The notes: generated by a model from the sequence alone, not told the origin. A stretch of 64,000 nt of DNA from Dromiciops gliroides (GCF_019393635.1 NC_057861.1:382237315-382301314), one strand, 5' to 3'. Counted from the stretch's first letter, positions 11,701-23,040 are shown. Made by a program: numbers and translations.

Positions 11701-12659
11701 TGGGTTTAATTCTAGAATAGGCTCAAACTATCTGACATGGCAGGGAGTCCTTGGGAGGAATAGAGTTGAAAACAGCAACAGAAATAGTCACTTATACTGA
11801 AGACTTGTGTATCCCATGACCTTATCTCTAAAACTGTCTTCCATTTACTTAAATGCAATAACATTTCATGGATATATCCTGGTAGCAAACATTGACATTT
11901 AATACACTATATGATTATAAGGAGAAGAGACAGACAAGACATCAGAGTGATGAAGGCAATGTGTGGTACAGAGTGCCAGACTGATCATAGACTTATTCTC
12001 TCCAGACTAAAGATTCACAGTCAACAAAAGCAATGGCCCCAAGGTAAGAGGATTACCAGAAAACTTAATGTCAACAGATTAGAGCACTTCTATGAGAGGG
12101 AACAGTGTTACTAACTTGGAGGGAAAGTTGAACCAATACAAGGTTGGCAATAGTGGAACAGAAAGGGAGTGGGCAACTTTCAGAGATTTGGTGTATAATA
12201 CCGCATTTGCTTGTTTTGGTCAGAACACTCACAAATAATCTAGACTGGTTCAATGAAAATGATGGGAAATTCAGAAGCTGCTAAATGAAAAATGAGAACT
12301 CCACAGGGTTTACCATCAGGATAGTTCATCCATCCCTAAGAAGGCAACTTTTAATTTCATCAAAAGTAAAGTATAAACAAAACTTAGAGAGATGCAGAAT
12401 TCTTAGGTCAGTAAGAAGGCAAATTAAATTCAGTTTTATGCTGATAATAACAAACCAAAGCAATTTTATGATGCTCTGAAGGCTATTTATGGGCCAAAAA
12501 CATATGGTAACATCTAAACTCCTCTATGCTGATGGAGCCACATTGATTAGTGATAAGAACATTATCCTAGAGAGAAGAGCTGAACACTTCTATAGTGTTC
12601 TCAGCATAGACAATCATCAATCAATGCTGAAGTAATTGATCATTTACTTCAGGTTGAAG

Positions 12660-13620
12660 TCAACTCCTCTCTCAACAAATTACCAACTGAAGAAGAGGTT
12701 TTGAATGCCATTAGTCTCCTTTCCTGTGGCTAAGCACCTGGTGCTGATTCTATTCCATCTGAGATTTACAAGGTTGGCAGTACATTGCTCACACAAAAAC
12801 TGACTGAAATTTTCTGTTATATGGCATGAAGAGGTTATCCCCCAGAGTTCAAGGATGCCTCCTTTGTCCATCTCTATAAGGGTAAAGGTGATAGATTATC
12901 TTGTGACAATCACAGGTGGTTCTCTCTCCTACTCATTGCTGGCAAGAATCTTTTCAGAGTCCTCCTTAATAGCCTAATCCTTCACCTAGAAGATGGTTAT
13001 CTGCCTGAGAGTCAGTGTGGCTTCAGAAAGGTCTGAGGAATGGTCAATATGTGTTTGTTATCCAACAACTCCAGGAGAAATGCCAGGAGCTGAAAAAAAT
13101 CTGTACACAACATTTGTAGATCTGACTAAGGTCTTTGATACTATCAGTCATGAGGACTTATGGAAAATTATGTCAAAAGTTGGTTGCCCAGAGAATTTCA
13201 TCAGTATTGTATGCCAATTTCAAGATTGCATGCTTGCCTGGGTTCTGGATAATGGACAATGCTCTTATGCTTTCCCAGTCATCACTGGAGTGAAACAAGA
13301 ATATGTGCTTCCTCCCATGCCTTTTAGCATGATGTTTTCAGCCATGTTTCTAATGCCTTCAATGAGGATGAACACAGCATCAAGGTCAGCTACCATGCTG
13401 ATGGCAAATTCTTCAACTTGAAAAGACTACCAGCCAAGGCCAAAGCAGAAGGAGTGTTTGTGCATGAGTTTTTGTTTGTGGATGATTATTCACTCAATGC
13501 ATCCTCTGAACCTTAGGTACAACAAAGTATGGATTGATTCTCTACTGCTTGTGCTAATGTTGACCTAACAATTGACACCAAGAAAACACATCAGCCAGCA
13601 CCACACCATCCATACATGGA
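12660..13620 (+). pseudogene. RTE reverse-transcriptase domain remnant
   Basis: Conserved blocks appear in order: a 'SIPSEIYKVG' segment at about 12,750, 'EFKDASFVHLYKGKGDR' at about 12,845, 'CGFRK' at about 13,018, 'DLTKVFDTISHEDLW' at about 13,120, 'GVKQ' at about 13,290 and 'FVDDYSLNASS' at about 13,470. The catalytic F/Y-x-D-D box still has its two aspartates. Several frameshifts and stops separate the blocks. Confidence 0.75.
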
Positions 13621-13990
13621 ACCCTTGTCTATAGCAAATAGAGAAGTTCTGAATACTGTGGATAAGTTCACTTACTTTGGCAGTATACTTTCCAGGGATG
13701 TGCACATTGATTATGAGGTTTATGCATGCATTGCCAAAGCTAGCTGTGTCCTCATCAGAGAAGATGTTGTGCTCCATGAACAAAGAATTGAAGTAGCTCA
13801 GAAGAAACATGAAGTGTGCAAATTTAGAGAATCTGATCCAAATGTTCACATGGATTATTTGTGCCTGACATGTGGTAGAGCATTCTGAGTCTGTATTAAT
13901 GTCTGATCAGCCGCAGGCAGACATACTATAGCTTGACTCTAACATAGTGATGCATTTCAGTCCTCTTTGAGAATGAAAGTCAACAATCAC

Positions 13991-14250
13991 GTTTCAGGCA
14001 CTGTGTTAAGCAGCAGGGATACAAAGAAATTCAAAGATAGTTCTTGCCCATGAGCACAAAAATCTAAAGGGGGAAGACAACAAGGAAACAAATAATATAC
14101 AATTAAATTATATACAGGATAAATAGGACATGGTTAACAGGAGGAAGGCATTAGAATTAGAAGAGTTAGAAAAGGCTTCCTGTAAAGGTGGGAAAACCCA
14201 GAATGGGTACTCAAGCTGATAGCATTAGAGATGAGATTCTGGGGTACTCC
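13991..14250 (-). repeat. L2 3' end, antisense
   Basis: CAGGCACTGTGTTAAGCAGC, GGGATACAAAGAAATTC, TTGCCCATGAGCACAAAAAT and AAAGGCTTCCTGTAAAGG are the reverse of the L2 C-terminal and 3' end region. It abuts the tail of the RTE element. Confidence 0.7.
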
Positions 14251-14309
14251 TAGGATACTGAAGAGAAACTCTAGCCTCCCTGCCTCTGGCATACTGAGTC
14301 CAGAGATAC

Positions 14310-14450
14310 TCTATTATAAGTAATATTTTTTCTCACATATTGTCTCCATTAGAATCAAGGCAGGGACTGTTTTTTTATACCTTTCTTTGTATTCTTAGCA
14401 CTTACTATGTGCAAAGTACTTTATAAATGCTTGCTGACCAAAGACTAGGT
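14310..14450 (+). repeat. L2 3' end
   Basis: GGCAGGGACTG, TTTGTATTCTTAGCACTTAC and AAAGTACTTTATAAATGC follow the usual L2 3'-terminal order and orientation. Confidence 0.65.
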
Positions 14451-14454
14451 TAGC

Positions 14455-15255
14455 AGGGAACAGATCATACCAAGATGATCCTGGCATTTGACTCAGTTTC
14501 AATGTAGGAGTATTTTAGATGTTTCTAAAACTTGTATTATTTACCTGGAGCCTTTTCCATTGTTTAAAATAGGCAACTTTTAGAATTAAAGTTAGAGCTA
14601 GTGATTCAATTTGCTATGATACTAACAGACCAACATGAATAATACATTGAAACAGTAGAATACTTCATTGAGACATGATTTCAAAGAAAAGCTCTTTAAC
14701 CTCACCATAGTGTTTGAGAAATGATTACCAAAATTACATTCTGGAATATAAAGGTATTTGGGTTCCAGAACAGACAAAGTTCACAGTTAGTACTGTAGAT
14801 TGTCCCTCCTAGTATCCACTGTTTTCGCTCACCATTCTGATTTTGGAAACCAGAATAAGACTCCATTGAATCTCTTAGTGCAATGATTCAATATAAAGAT
14901 AATTCTAGCATCCTACAACATCCCCAAATTATTTCTAGTTTATAAAATACTTTCTTTAAGAATGCCATTGAAGAAATGGAGGATCGGAGAAATAAATGGA
15001 TTATACCAAGATGACATTAACTAAACAAGAACAATATTACTCAAACCATGATCTAGACTCAAAGTCTTCTAGACTCAAAGTTCAAGTGTTCTTTCCATTT
15101 TACCATGCTATAAATCAGATATTGCCATTGCTAAAATTCTTTTTTGGGGGGCTCTTCTTTTTGTGTTTCCTTCAGGTTATGAACCTTATTCTTTTGAATG
15201 TCTCTCATTAGAGTAACTTCATCTTTCTATAGTAGATTTGATTTTTGCAAACTCA
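14455..15255. other. mostly unique DNA
   Basis: No gene was found. A weak MIR-like antisense patch may lie at about 14,950-15,090, too diverged to call. Confidence 0.4.
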
Positions 15256-15258
15256 AAC

Positions 15259-15827
15259 TGTGAGAAATAATTCATTTGGACAGCTATTCTAGTCCAATCA
15301 GTATTAATCAGTTTGATATGGTTCCATAGGGGTATTGATTATAAGTTCTATATATTAACCTCTAGATATGTAAACTGCAGGTTCTAAGTTTACTTGCTTA
15401 ATCATAGGAAGCTAACCAAAGGCCCTCCACCCTTGTTTTTCCTTGTCATGATGACCAAGCCTAACATGGCAGAGGTGACTCAATTACACAGAAAGTCTTC
15501 CAACTTATTTTTATACCTCTAAATCTCTCTCTCTTGTCAAATATGAGCAAGTGACCATCTTATGAGCACTTAGTTAGCTTATATGCCATTTTTGGCCCTC
15601 AAAAACAAGGACTATTAATCAGTGAGATTCTGTATTTCATCAAACCTCTTTTGCACATTTGGGTATAAAACCCAATAAAAACAAAATCCTAAAAGAATGA
15701 AGCATCACAGAGTGTGAGGCAGATCTGAGGTCCACTTCATTAGAGGGGACCCTTTAATAAAGTGCCATTAACTCAGAGCTCCACCTCAGTCTCTTTTATT
15801 GTAGGTTGGACAATTTTAATCCCCATA
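15259..15827 (+). mobile_element. fossil LTR (solo), TGTGAGAAAT-type
   Basis: Begins TGTGAGAAATAATTCATTTG, has a TATA-like GGGTATAAAACCC near 15,660, an AATAAA signal near 15,757 and a T-rich 3' end near TTTTAATCCCCATA. Start and layout match the LTR at 59,055. No gag, pol or env neighbour was seen. A target duplication was not clear and the right edge is approximate. Confidence 0.6.
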
Positions 15828-15924
15828 AAATATTATTTAGATGTGAACATAATGAACTGAGCGATCAAAAGCCATTTAATAAGAATTTATGACAAAGCAA
15901 GGGATGGAGAAGATCACACAAAAA

Positions 15925-17155
15925 AATGGACAATTTTAATTATATAAAATCTAAAAGGTTTTTGCACAAACAAAAACCAATGTAGCTTAAATTCGAAGGG
16001 AAACAGTTAAGCAAGAAAATATTTGCAGGAAATTTTTCCAGTCATCTGGAAAGAAATTTGTAATGGTGTCTCCAAAATTGCTAAGCTAAATATACTCTTT
16101 GACAGAATAAGTAGGTCTATAACCCAAAGAGATAAAGGAAAGATTATGATGTAGAAGTAAATGCTTGGGCCACCATTAGTATTACACTCCATTGTCATCA
16201 CAGAGGCTCCTTCAAATTCTTCAGAATTTCCAAATAAAAACCTGACTTAACTGTTTGAATTCATCAAGAGTGATCCTATTGATGTAAAAGAAAAAAGTCA
16301 GAATTGTTTTCATTTAATATCATGACATACAAGTATTCCAGGGATATATTAGAATTTTCTGCTCCATTATTAAAAAACCTTATTTCCATCAAGGGAATTC
16401 CCATAAATTGGGGAATGGCTGAACAAGTTGTGGTATAGGAATGTAATGGAATACTATTGTGCTGTAAGAAATAATGAGCAGGGGCAGCTAGGTGGCGCAG
16501 GGATGGAAGCACCGGCCCTGGAGTCAGGAGTACCTGAGTTCAAATCCGGCCTCAGACACTTAACACTTACTAGCTGTGTGACCCTGGGCAAGTCACTTAA
16601 CCCCAATTGCCTCATTAAAAAAAAAAAAAAAAACAAACAAGAAATAATGAGCCAGGACAGATTTCAGAAAAACCTGGAAAGACTTAAGTGGATGGATGCT
16701 GAGTGAAGTGAGCAGAAACCATGAAGAACATTGTACACAGTAACAACAACATTGTATGATGATCAACTTTGATAGACTTGGCTCTTCTCAGTGGGTGCGA
16801 TGATGCAAGACGATTCCAAAGAACTCATGATTGAAAATGTTCTCCACATCCAGAAAAAAACAACTGTGGATTCTGATGTAGATTGAACCATACTCTTTCT
16901 ACTCATTGGTGTTTTTTTCTTTATTAATAGGTTTTCCCCTTGTGTTCTGATTCTTCTTCCACAACAATGACTAATGCAGAAATATGTTTAATGTGATTGT
17001 ACATATATAACCTATATTAGGTTGCTTTCTGTCTGTGGAGGGGGGAGGGAAGGAGAAAAAATTTGGAACTTTTAAAAAATCTTATGGAAACAATTGTTAA
17101 AAACTATCTTTACATGTAACTGGAAATAATAAAACATTTTTTATGAGAGAAAAAA
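15925..17155 (+). mobile_element. L1 3' end (ORF2 C-terminus and 3' UTR)
   Basis: Starts near AATGGACAATTTTAATTATA and runs through L1 ORF2 C-terminal sequence (GGGAATGGCTGAACAAGTTG, TGGAATACTATTGTGCTGTA, GATTTCAGAAAAACCTGGAA) and the 3' UTR to TTTACATGTAACTGG and an AATAAAAC end. It is split by a WSINE1 at 16,481-16,639 with a perfect 13-bp duplication. An internal stretch seems to be missing between about 16,200 and 16,390. 5'-truncated and dead. Confidence 0.85.
16481..16639 (+). repeat. WSINE1 inserted in L1
   Basis: Head GGGGCAGCTAGGTGGCGCAG, B-box side GTTCAAATCCGGCC, core GTGTGACCCTGGGCAAGTCA and an A-rich tail. A perfect 13-bp duplication, AGAAATAATGAGC, lies at 16,467-16,479 and 16,640-16,652. 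It is one of the least diverged copies, so probably young. Confidence 0.95.
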
Positions 17156-17159
17156 ACTT

Positions 17160-18035
17160 CATTTCCAGTCACACTGAAAAAATCCTGATTTCTGCTTACT
17201 ATTTTCCCCAAGAACACAATATTTTGATTGCTTTTTTGTGAAGATGAGAAGAAATGTGTCCATTTAAAAAATGTTTCTATTCATTACTCATGATGTGCAG
17301 ATATTTGTAGAATTTTTGTTCTGTATACATTTTCTTTTGGGATGAGTCATTGCTCTTTATCTCAATTTTATTCTATAGCCTTAATTCTTACAGTTCATCA
17401 TTTACTAGTCCTTCGATGACAACATGGCTACTTTGTTAATTTTCTTGAACATTTTAAAATTCAAACTTTGATATTTTTTGTGGTAGTAACTTTTCTTTTG
17501 ACATTTCATGTTCAGAAATAATAAATGAGAAAAAAACATTTGATAATTACTTTATATGATAGTTGTTCCCTTTTTGTGCTGACATAAAATGACCTGTATT
17601 TTTTATTTGTCACAGTGTTAGCATATGACTCATTGATCTTTAATGTATTTTTCCCTGAAATTTAAATGTAGAAAATATTCCTACTTTGATAATTTTCTTT
17701 CTGCTATCCAAAGTCACAGAAGTAAGGTGTCTCTTTACTTCCATAGTTTATAACAGTGAATATAAGCTGTATTCGATATGATGTCCTTACTAAAAGTCAA
17801 GTTACTTCATTTTGTACAAAAACTTCATCCCTCTGAACTTCTCCATCATGACAGGGAAACTCTTCATCCTATGATCAATTTAGTCCTGGACTTCACTCTT
17901 AGAATGTATCCTCTGCCTCTGGGACTCTATTCTCTAATGGGAAACTCTGCCAGAACTCCTTTATTTACCACCACTCTTCATTCCTCTGTATTTTTTCACT
18001 ATGCCCAGAAGCCATGCTTTGTATCCTTCTTCCCC
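17160..18035. other. unique DNA, no confident feature
   Basis: No gene was recognised. A 90-codon frame at 17,778-18,050 has no family resemblance. Confidence 0.4.
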
Positions 18036-18039
18036 TTAG

Positions 18040-18355
18040 CTTTCTTTTAAAATGTTGTCATGGTGTTTTCCTATTGTAGTGTCAGATATTGAGGGAAGGG
18101 ATTGTTTTTTTTCTTTTGTTTGTATTTTTATTCCCAGTTCTTATTTTATGCTTGGCACATAACAGATCTTTAGAAATGATTATTGGGGCAGCTATGTGGC
18201 GTAGTGGATAGAGCACCGGCCCGGAAGCAGGAGTACCTGAGTTCAAATCTGGCCTCAGACACTTAACACTTACTAGCTGTGTGACCCTGGGCAAGTCACT
18301 TAACCCAATTGCCTCATTAAAAAAAAAAAGAAATGATTATTAACTGACTGATATT
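18040..18355 (+). repeat. L2 3' end split by a WSINE1
   Basis: GAGGGAAGGGATTG, TTATGCTTGGCACATAACAG and ATTATTAACTGACTGA give the L2 3' terminus. The WSINE1 at 18,185-18,328 interrupts it just before the end. Confidence 0.7.
18185..18328 (+). repeat. WSINE1 inserted in L2
   Basis: Complete SINE from GGGGCAGCTATGTGGCGTAG to a poly-A tail. A perfect 13-bp duplication, AGAAATGATTATT, lies at 18,172-18,184 and 18,329-18,341. Confidence 0.95.
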
Positions 18356-19111
18356 ACTGAGAGATGAGGCTACCTAAATAGGTTAATTAGAAAAAGCAGG
18401 AACAAGTAGATACAATAGCAACATATGCCTCCATTAAAAAAATTAATAGAGAAAAATGTCAAGATATTGAAGACAGGAAAATCTTGTCACAATTTTCCCA
18501 GGGGAGGGGGAGTGCATCTTGATCATTAACAAGCCCTTATTAAAGATTGTTGATGTACTGAGGATATAAAGAAAAAATAAAATTGTCCTTGCCTTCAAAT
18601 AACAGTCTATCAGAAAATAAGTATGCTTATAAATAGATATAATATGTATGCAAAGTCAATATTATGTGATTTAGAATATAACTAGCAGCTCAAAGAACTA
18701 GGAAAAGTGTCCATATAGGAAGCATCCCTTGAAATGAACTTTAAAGGAAGCTAGAGACTCAGTGGTCGAGACCAGCAGAAGTACATTTGAGGCATTGGGA
18801 AGATTGTGGGAAGTCACTCAAAAGAAGGATGAAGGTCATATTAAGAAAGCAGTAACCATTAGACTGGAAAGCAGAGCTTGAAAAGGTCTAATAGGCAATA
18901 TTTTGGAAGGGTAGTTTGGAACCAGACTAAGTCTTTAAATCACAAAAGGGAGTTGTTTTTTTAAATTCTAGAGTCAATGGGGAGCTAAGAGAGAATTTTG
19001 AACACTGCATTTGAGCAGTAATTGATATGATCAGATCTATGTTTTAGAATATTACTCTTCTAGTCAATGATTAGAGATGAGAGATAACTTGAGAGACCAA
19101 CTAGGTTTTTT

Positions 19112-19268
19112 TTTTTTGTTTTGTTTGGGTTTTGGTGAGGCAAGTGGGTTAAGTGACTTGCCCATGGTCATGCAGCTAGTAAGTGTCAAGCATCTGAGGC
19201 CAAATTTGAACTCAGGTCCTTCTGAAACCAGGGCTGGTGCTCTATCCACTGTGCCACCTAGATGCCCA
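19112..19268 (-). repeat. WSINE1, antisense, in L2
   Basis: T/G-rich reversed tail, AAGTGACTTGCCCATGGTC, then GTGCCACCTAGATGCCCA. The duplication ACCAACTAGGTTTTTT flanks it (about 19,096 and 19,269). Confidence 0.92.
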
Positions 19269-19798
19269 ACCAACTAGGTTTTTTGCAAAAGTCCTGATGA
19301 GAGGTAATTGAGGGGCTAGTACAGTGGTAGCCATATGAAATTGATGCAGAGAAGGCATTGGAAGTAAGATATGTTGTAGATTTGTCAATTTATTGGCTAT
19401 GTGGGATGAGAATAAGAAAATTTAAATGAGTTCAAGGTTGTGATCTTGAGTAACTAGACATATAACCCTTATTAGTAAGGGAATACATAAGAGAGGTAAA
19501 TTTTTGGTGAAAGATGATTGGTTTATTTTGGACACGATTAGTATGAGATGCCTATGGACTTCAAAATGATATGTCTATCATGATCATGATCATCACCACC
19601 ACCAGCAGCAAACATTTGTTTGTGCCAGCTATGTGTCCGGCACCATGCTATGCAGTGGTGATACAAAGAAGGCAGATCACAGTGTCAGCCCTCAAGAAGC
19701 TCACATTCAATGGAAGAGACCACATGTAAACAATTCCATACAATCTGATTGGGAAATAATGTCAGAGGCAAGACTTTTATCTATGTGTGTCTATTGTA

Positions 19799-19800
<2 letters not shown>

Positions 19801-19843
<43 letters not shown>
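19801..19843. repeat. (TG)n microsatellite
   Basis: About 21 uninterrupted TG units within L2 antisense sequence. Confidence 0.97.
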
Positions 19844-19845
<2 letters not shown>

Positions 19846-20667
19846 TGGATAGGAAGAAAAGCCTCTTTAGGAAAGTGATGATATGGGACTGGAGATTAGG
19901 ACAGAGATTTCATTAGATTTATGGGATATATAGATTTGTAAGTCATCTGCATAGAGATGATAACTGAATGTATGCAACTGATGAAATCTCCAAGAAAAAA
20001 GCTCAGAGAGAGAAGAGAAGGCCAAGGGCAGGCCCTTGTGGTCTAACGGTTAGGGGGTGGGAAGTGTATCATGATCTAGCAAAAGAGAAAGCAAAAGTCA
20101 GAGAAGTAAAAGGAGAACCTAGACAACAATGTCAAAATGGTGAGAATGGAGAGATCTAGAAGAGGGTAGTCAAAGATCAGTAAATGATGAGAAAAGTCAA
20201 GAAGGATGAAAACCAAAAAAAAAAAGCCATCAGAGGTTGTAATCAAGAGATCATTAGATTCTGAATAGAAGAGGCACTAACTTGTTCCAATCCTTTTACA
20301 AATTCTGCAACAGTTTATTAAAAGTTGTTTGTGAAAGCTTAAAAAAGAGATAATCACCAGGAACCAGCAGTGAAATCATGAGAACAAGTCCCTTTTGGAT
20401 AATTTCTAAACTGACTGATAAATCAGGGGAAATATCTCAGAAAATATATTCTTCATTTCAGTAAAACAATTGTTATATTTCTCATGATATCTATCTTGTT
20501 AAGATAGAGAATCACAAGGTGTATGATAGTATAATTATGTGTATTTTTGATTGTTTGGGTACTGCCCTTACCCACATATAAAATAGTGATTGACGTAAAC
20601 TTGGAGAGATATATTTTCTGCCATGGTATGTGGATCTGTCCTTGTCATGATTCAATTCAATATTTTT

Positions 20668-20844
20668 GTTTTTGTTTTTGTTTTTTGGGGTTTTTTGTAT
20701 TTTGTTTTGGCAGGGCAATGAGGGTTAAGTGACTTGCCCAGTGTCACCCAGCTAGTAAGTGTCAAGTGTATGAAGCCAAGATTTGAACTCAGATACTCCT
20801 GAAACCAGGGCTGGTGCTTATCCATTGCACTACCTAGCTGCCCC
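20668..20844 (-). repeat. WSINE1, antisense
   Basis: Reversed tail of TTTTTG units, then AAGTGACTTGCCCAGTGTCA and CACTACCTAGCTGCCCC. The 9-bp duplication AATATTTTT occurs at both ends. Confidence 0.92.
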
Positions 20845-20949
20845 AATATTTTTAATAAAGATTTTATACAAGAATTCTAGTTTTAGAGCAGTGGTTAAAA
20901 AACCTAAAATGAAATACCTCTGATCTCAACAAGCTTATGAACTATCAGA

Positions 20950-21715
20950 GTAAATGAGATGTCCATATGTAAGAATAAATTCAATAAATATTATATAAAC
21001 ACAAGGTAGTTTATAGATAAAGGGCACGAGTAGTTGGATCACAAATGTTTTCATGTGGAAGGTTATGCTTAACTGAATCTTAAAGGAAGTAGGGATTTTA
21101 TGATTCTATGAGGCAGAAGCATAGATTCCAAGAATGGAGAATAGCCAGTGCAAAGTTATAGAGACTGGAGATTGATTATCATGAGTGTATGACAGTTTGA
21201 CTGAATTGTAGAGGGAATGATATAGAAGACTGAAAAAGCAGATTGGAATCAGATTTTGAAGGGCTTTGAAAGACCAACAAAATGGTTTATATTTTAATCC
21301 TAGAAGCAATAGGAAGCTACTGGGAGTTTATTCAGTTGAAGAGTGACATGGTCATACTTAAGATTTTTTTGTTTTGTTTGTTTTTCATGGAGCAATGAGG
21401 GTTAAGTGACTTGCCCAGGGTCATACAGCTAGTAAGTGTCAAGTGTCCAAGGCCAGATTTGAACTCAGGTCCTCCTGAATCCAGGGCCGGTGCTTTATCT
21501 ACTGCACCACCTAGCTGCCCCCATCACACTTAAGTTTAAGGAAAATCACTTTGACAGGTATATTGAGGAAGGCTTACAGTATTGAGAGACTTGATTCATG
21601 AAAAACAATTAGTATGTCATTACAATACTCGAAGTGAGAAATGATGAGTGCTGTGAGGAATGTCTGTAAGAGTAGAAAGAGAATCACAGATATGTTGTGG
21701 AAATACTCAGTCAGT
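20950..21715 (-). mobile_element. L2 LINE fragment, antisense
   Basis: GGGCTTTGAAAGACCAACAA, TTTTAATCCTAGAAGCAATA and GGAAGCTACTGGGAGTTTAT are the antisense of the L2/CR1-type RT C-terminal segment ('L-WLPI--RI-YKIL-L-FKAL'); the minus frame at 21,106-21,309 keeps LKYKPFCWSFKALQNLIP. Split by a WSINE1 at 21,363-21,523. Confidence 0.75.
21363..21523 (-). repeat. WSINE1, antisense, in L2
   Basis: Reversed T/G tail, AAGTGACTTGCCCAGGGTCA, then CACCACCTAGCTGCCCCC. An imperfect duplication (CATACTTAAG versus CACACTTAAG) flanks it. Confidence 0.9.
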
Positions 21716-22275
21716 CTATAAACATTTATCAAGTGCCTGCTATGTGCCAGACACTGAGCTAAGTGCTAACTACTAATGCCAGTATTTGGCAGCTAATTGG
21801 ACATACAGGGTGAGGAAGAATGGAGAAACCATGGATAAAGCTTAGGTTGTGAACCTGGAAAACTAGAATAATAGTGGTGCTCTCAACAAAATTAGGGAAC
21901 TTTGGGAGAGGTTCATTCTCATGGGGAAAGATGATTTCTCTTATTTACATATTGAAATTGAAATACTTTGGGACATCTAGTTTGAAATGGCTAATAGGGG
22001 GGCAGCTAGGTGGCACAGTGGATAAAGCACTGGCCCTGGATTCAGGAGTTCCTGAGTTCAAATCCGGCCTCAGACACTTGACACTTACTAGCTGTGTGAC
22101 CCTGGGCAAGTCACTTAACCCCCATTGCCACACACACACACACACACACACAAAAGAAAGAAATGGCTAATAGGGAGTTTAGATGTGGGGCTATGAAGAG
22201 AGCTTTGAAGAGAGACTAGTGCTGGATATGTAAGTCAGGGAATCATCTGCAGTTAGATGATAACTAAACCTGAAC
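21716..22275 (-). mobile_element. L2 LINE fragment, antisense
   Basis: A fresh L2 3' end begins at TATAAACATTTATCAAGTGC (TATGTGCCAGACACTGAGC), then jumps to more internal antisense sequence (GGTTGTGAACCTGGAAAACT, TTTGGGACATCTAGTTTGAA, GGAATCATCTGCAGTTAGAT). An internal deletion or two joined copies would explain the jump. Split by a WSINE1. Confidence 0.7.
21999..22159 (+). repeat. WSINE1 with a (CA)n tail
   Basis: Head GGCAGCTAGGTGGCACAGTG to a CATTGCCACACACACA tail. The usual A-rich tail is a CA dinucleotide run (about 22,128-22,152). Perfect 16-bp duplication GAAATGGCTAATAGGG at 21,983-21,998 and about 22,160-22,175. Confidence 0.95.
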
Positions 22276-22329
22276 TATAAATTCAGTCTATATAAGCATA
22301 TAGTTAATACATTTTTAGGCTGGTATAGT

Positions 22330-23040
22330 GTCCATGATGACTGAGATGATAAATAGCACCAGCATTCTCTTCTGGTCAGACCACATCTGGAATACTGGGT
22401 TCATTTCTTGGTGACCATTGACAAACTAAAAAGTGTCCAGAGAAAAATAACCAGGATGATGAAGGGCTTCATGTTCATATCACAAAAGAAACAGCTCAAT
22501 AAGTATCTTAAGTAGCTAAGGGCTGTCATATTTTAGAGATAACTTAAAGGCTATAATATATATAAGAGTTAACTTGTTCTCTTCAACACTAGAAGGTAGA
22601 ATCATAATCAGAATAAATGTTACAAAGAAGCTAATTTAGGCATGATATAAAGAGTAATCCACTAACAAGTAGACCCACTCGAATATGAAATGGGTTGCTT
22701 TAGTAAGTAATGGGTTTCCTCATAGTTGATATTTTCAAGTAAAGGCTAGACGGGGGGCAGCTAAGTGGTGTAGTGGATAAACCACAGACCCTGAATTCAG
22801 GAGGACCTGAGTTCAAATCCTGCCTAAGACACTTGACACCAACTAGCTGTGTGACCCTGGGCAAGTCATTTAACCCTCATTGCCCCGCAAAAAAAAGAAA
22901 AAGAAAAAAAGAAAAAAGGAAAAAGAAAAAGGCTAGATGACCATTTGTGAAGTTTATTACAATGGGATTTTGCTCAAGTTTAGAACAGAGTGATGGACTA
23001 TGAGATTTCTTCCAGTTTGACATCCTATGATTCTAGTACT
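22330..23040 (+). mobile_element. L3/CR1-type LINE 3' region
   Basis: TCAGACCACATCTGGAATAC, TGGGTTCATTTCTTGGTGAC, AAAGTGTCCAGAGAAAAATA and ACCAGGATGATGAAGGGCTT follow the amniote CR1/L3 3' ORF2 order. The end is the CR1 3' UTR-like CTTCCAGTTTGACATCCTAT and GATTCTAGTA. It is diverged and frame-broken, and a WSINE1 splits it. Orientation is opposite to the neighbouring L2 pieces. Confidence 0.8.
22754..22930 (+). repeat. WSINE1 in L3/CR1, with a long GAAA-rich tail
   Basis: GGGGCAGCTAAGTGGTGTAG to TCATTGCCCCGC, then about 50 bp of A-rich tail with GAAA units. The duplication AAAGGCTAGA brackets it. Confidence 0.93.

Larger units (their letters stand above)
10160..13990 (+). mobile_element. RTE-clade LINE, near full length, decayed
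   Basis: An endonuclease remnant comes first (STWNVHTL at about 11,130; ISAYAPTMTNPDEVKE at about 11,590), then reverse transcriptase (CGFRK at about 13,020; TFVDLTKVFDTISHEDLW at 13,110-13,165; GVKQEYVLPPMPFSMMFSAM at about 13,290; FVDD at about 13,470 where family members have FADD). The 5' leader (about 10,160-10,830) is also RTE-like, with TGTCTAGCCCAAGCATGTGA and GATGTCCTCTGGTGGAATGA. The end is a TCCTCTTTGAGAATGAAAGT tail. Reading frames shift repeatedly, so it is dead. A WSINE1 sits at 11,201-11,314. RTE is favoured over L2/CR1 by the tail shared with the RTE-tailed SINE; the left edge is uncertain. Confidence 0.75.
18510..20460 (-). mobile_element. L2 LINE, antisense, long decayed copy
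   Basis: From the L2 3' end (CAAGCCCTTATTAAAGATTG, GATATAAAGAAAAAAT) the plus strand reads back through antisense RT C-terminal sequence. A second 3'-end-like block (GTGTCCGGCACCATGCTATG, CCCTCAAGAAGCTCACATTC) begins near 19,610, so at least two L2 copies are probably joined. The later part has GCATAGAGATGATAACTGAA and GGCCCTTGTGGTCTAACGG. No open frame survives. Split by a WSINE1 and containing a TG microsatellite. Confidence 0.7.

Noticed and set aside
13107-13421. 142-codon frame at 12,993-13,421 with reverse-transcriptase motifs as a possible host gene
   Set aside because: The motifs continue in other frames across a broken RTE LINE; it is a transposon remnant.
16454-16706. Recurring short peptides such as LSDLPRVTQLVSVKCLRPD and SGLRHLTLTSCVTLGKSLN at many places
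   Set aside because: They are the two-strand translations of WSINE1 and appear wherever a copy lies (for example 18.1, 19.1, 22.0, 48.7, 52.0 and 54.0 kb).
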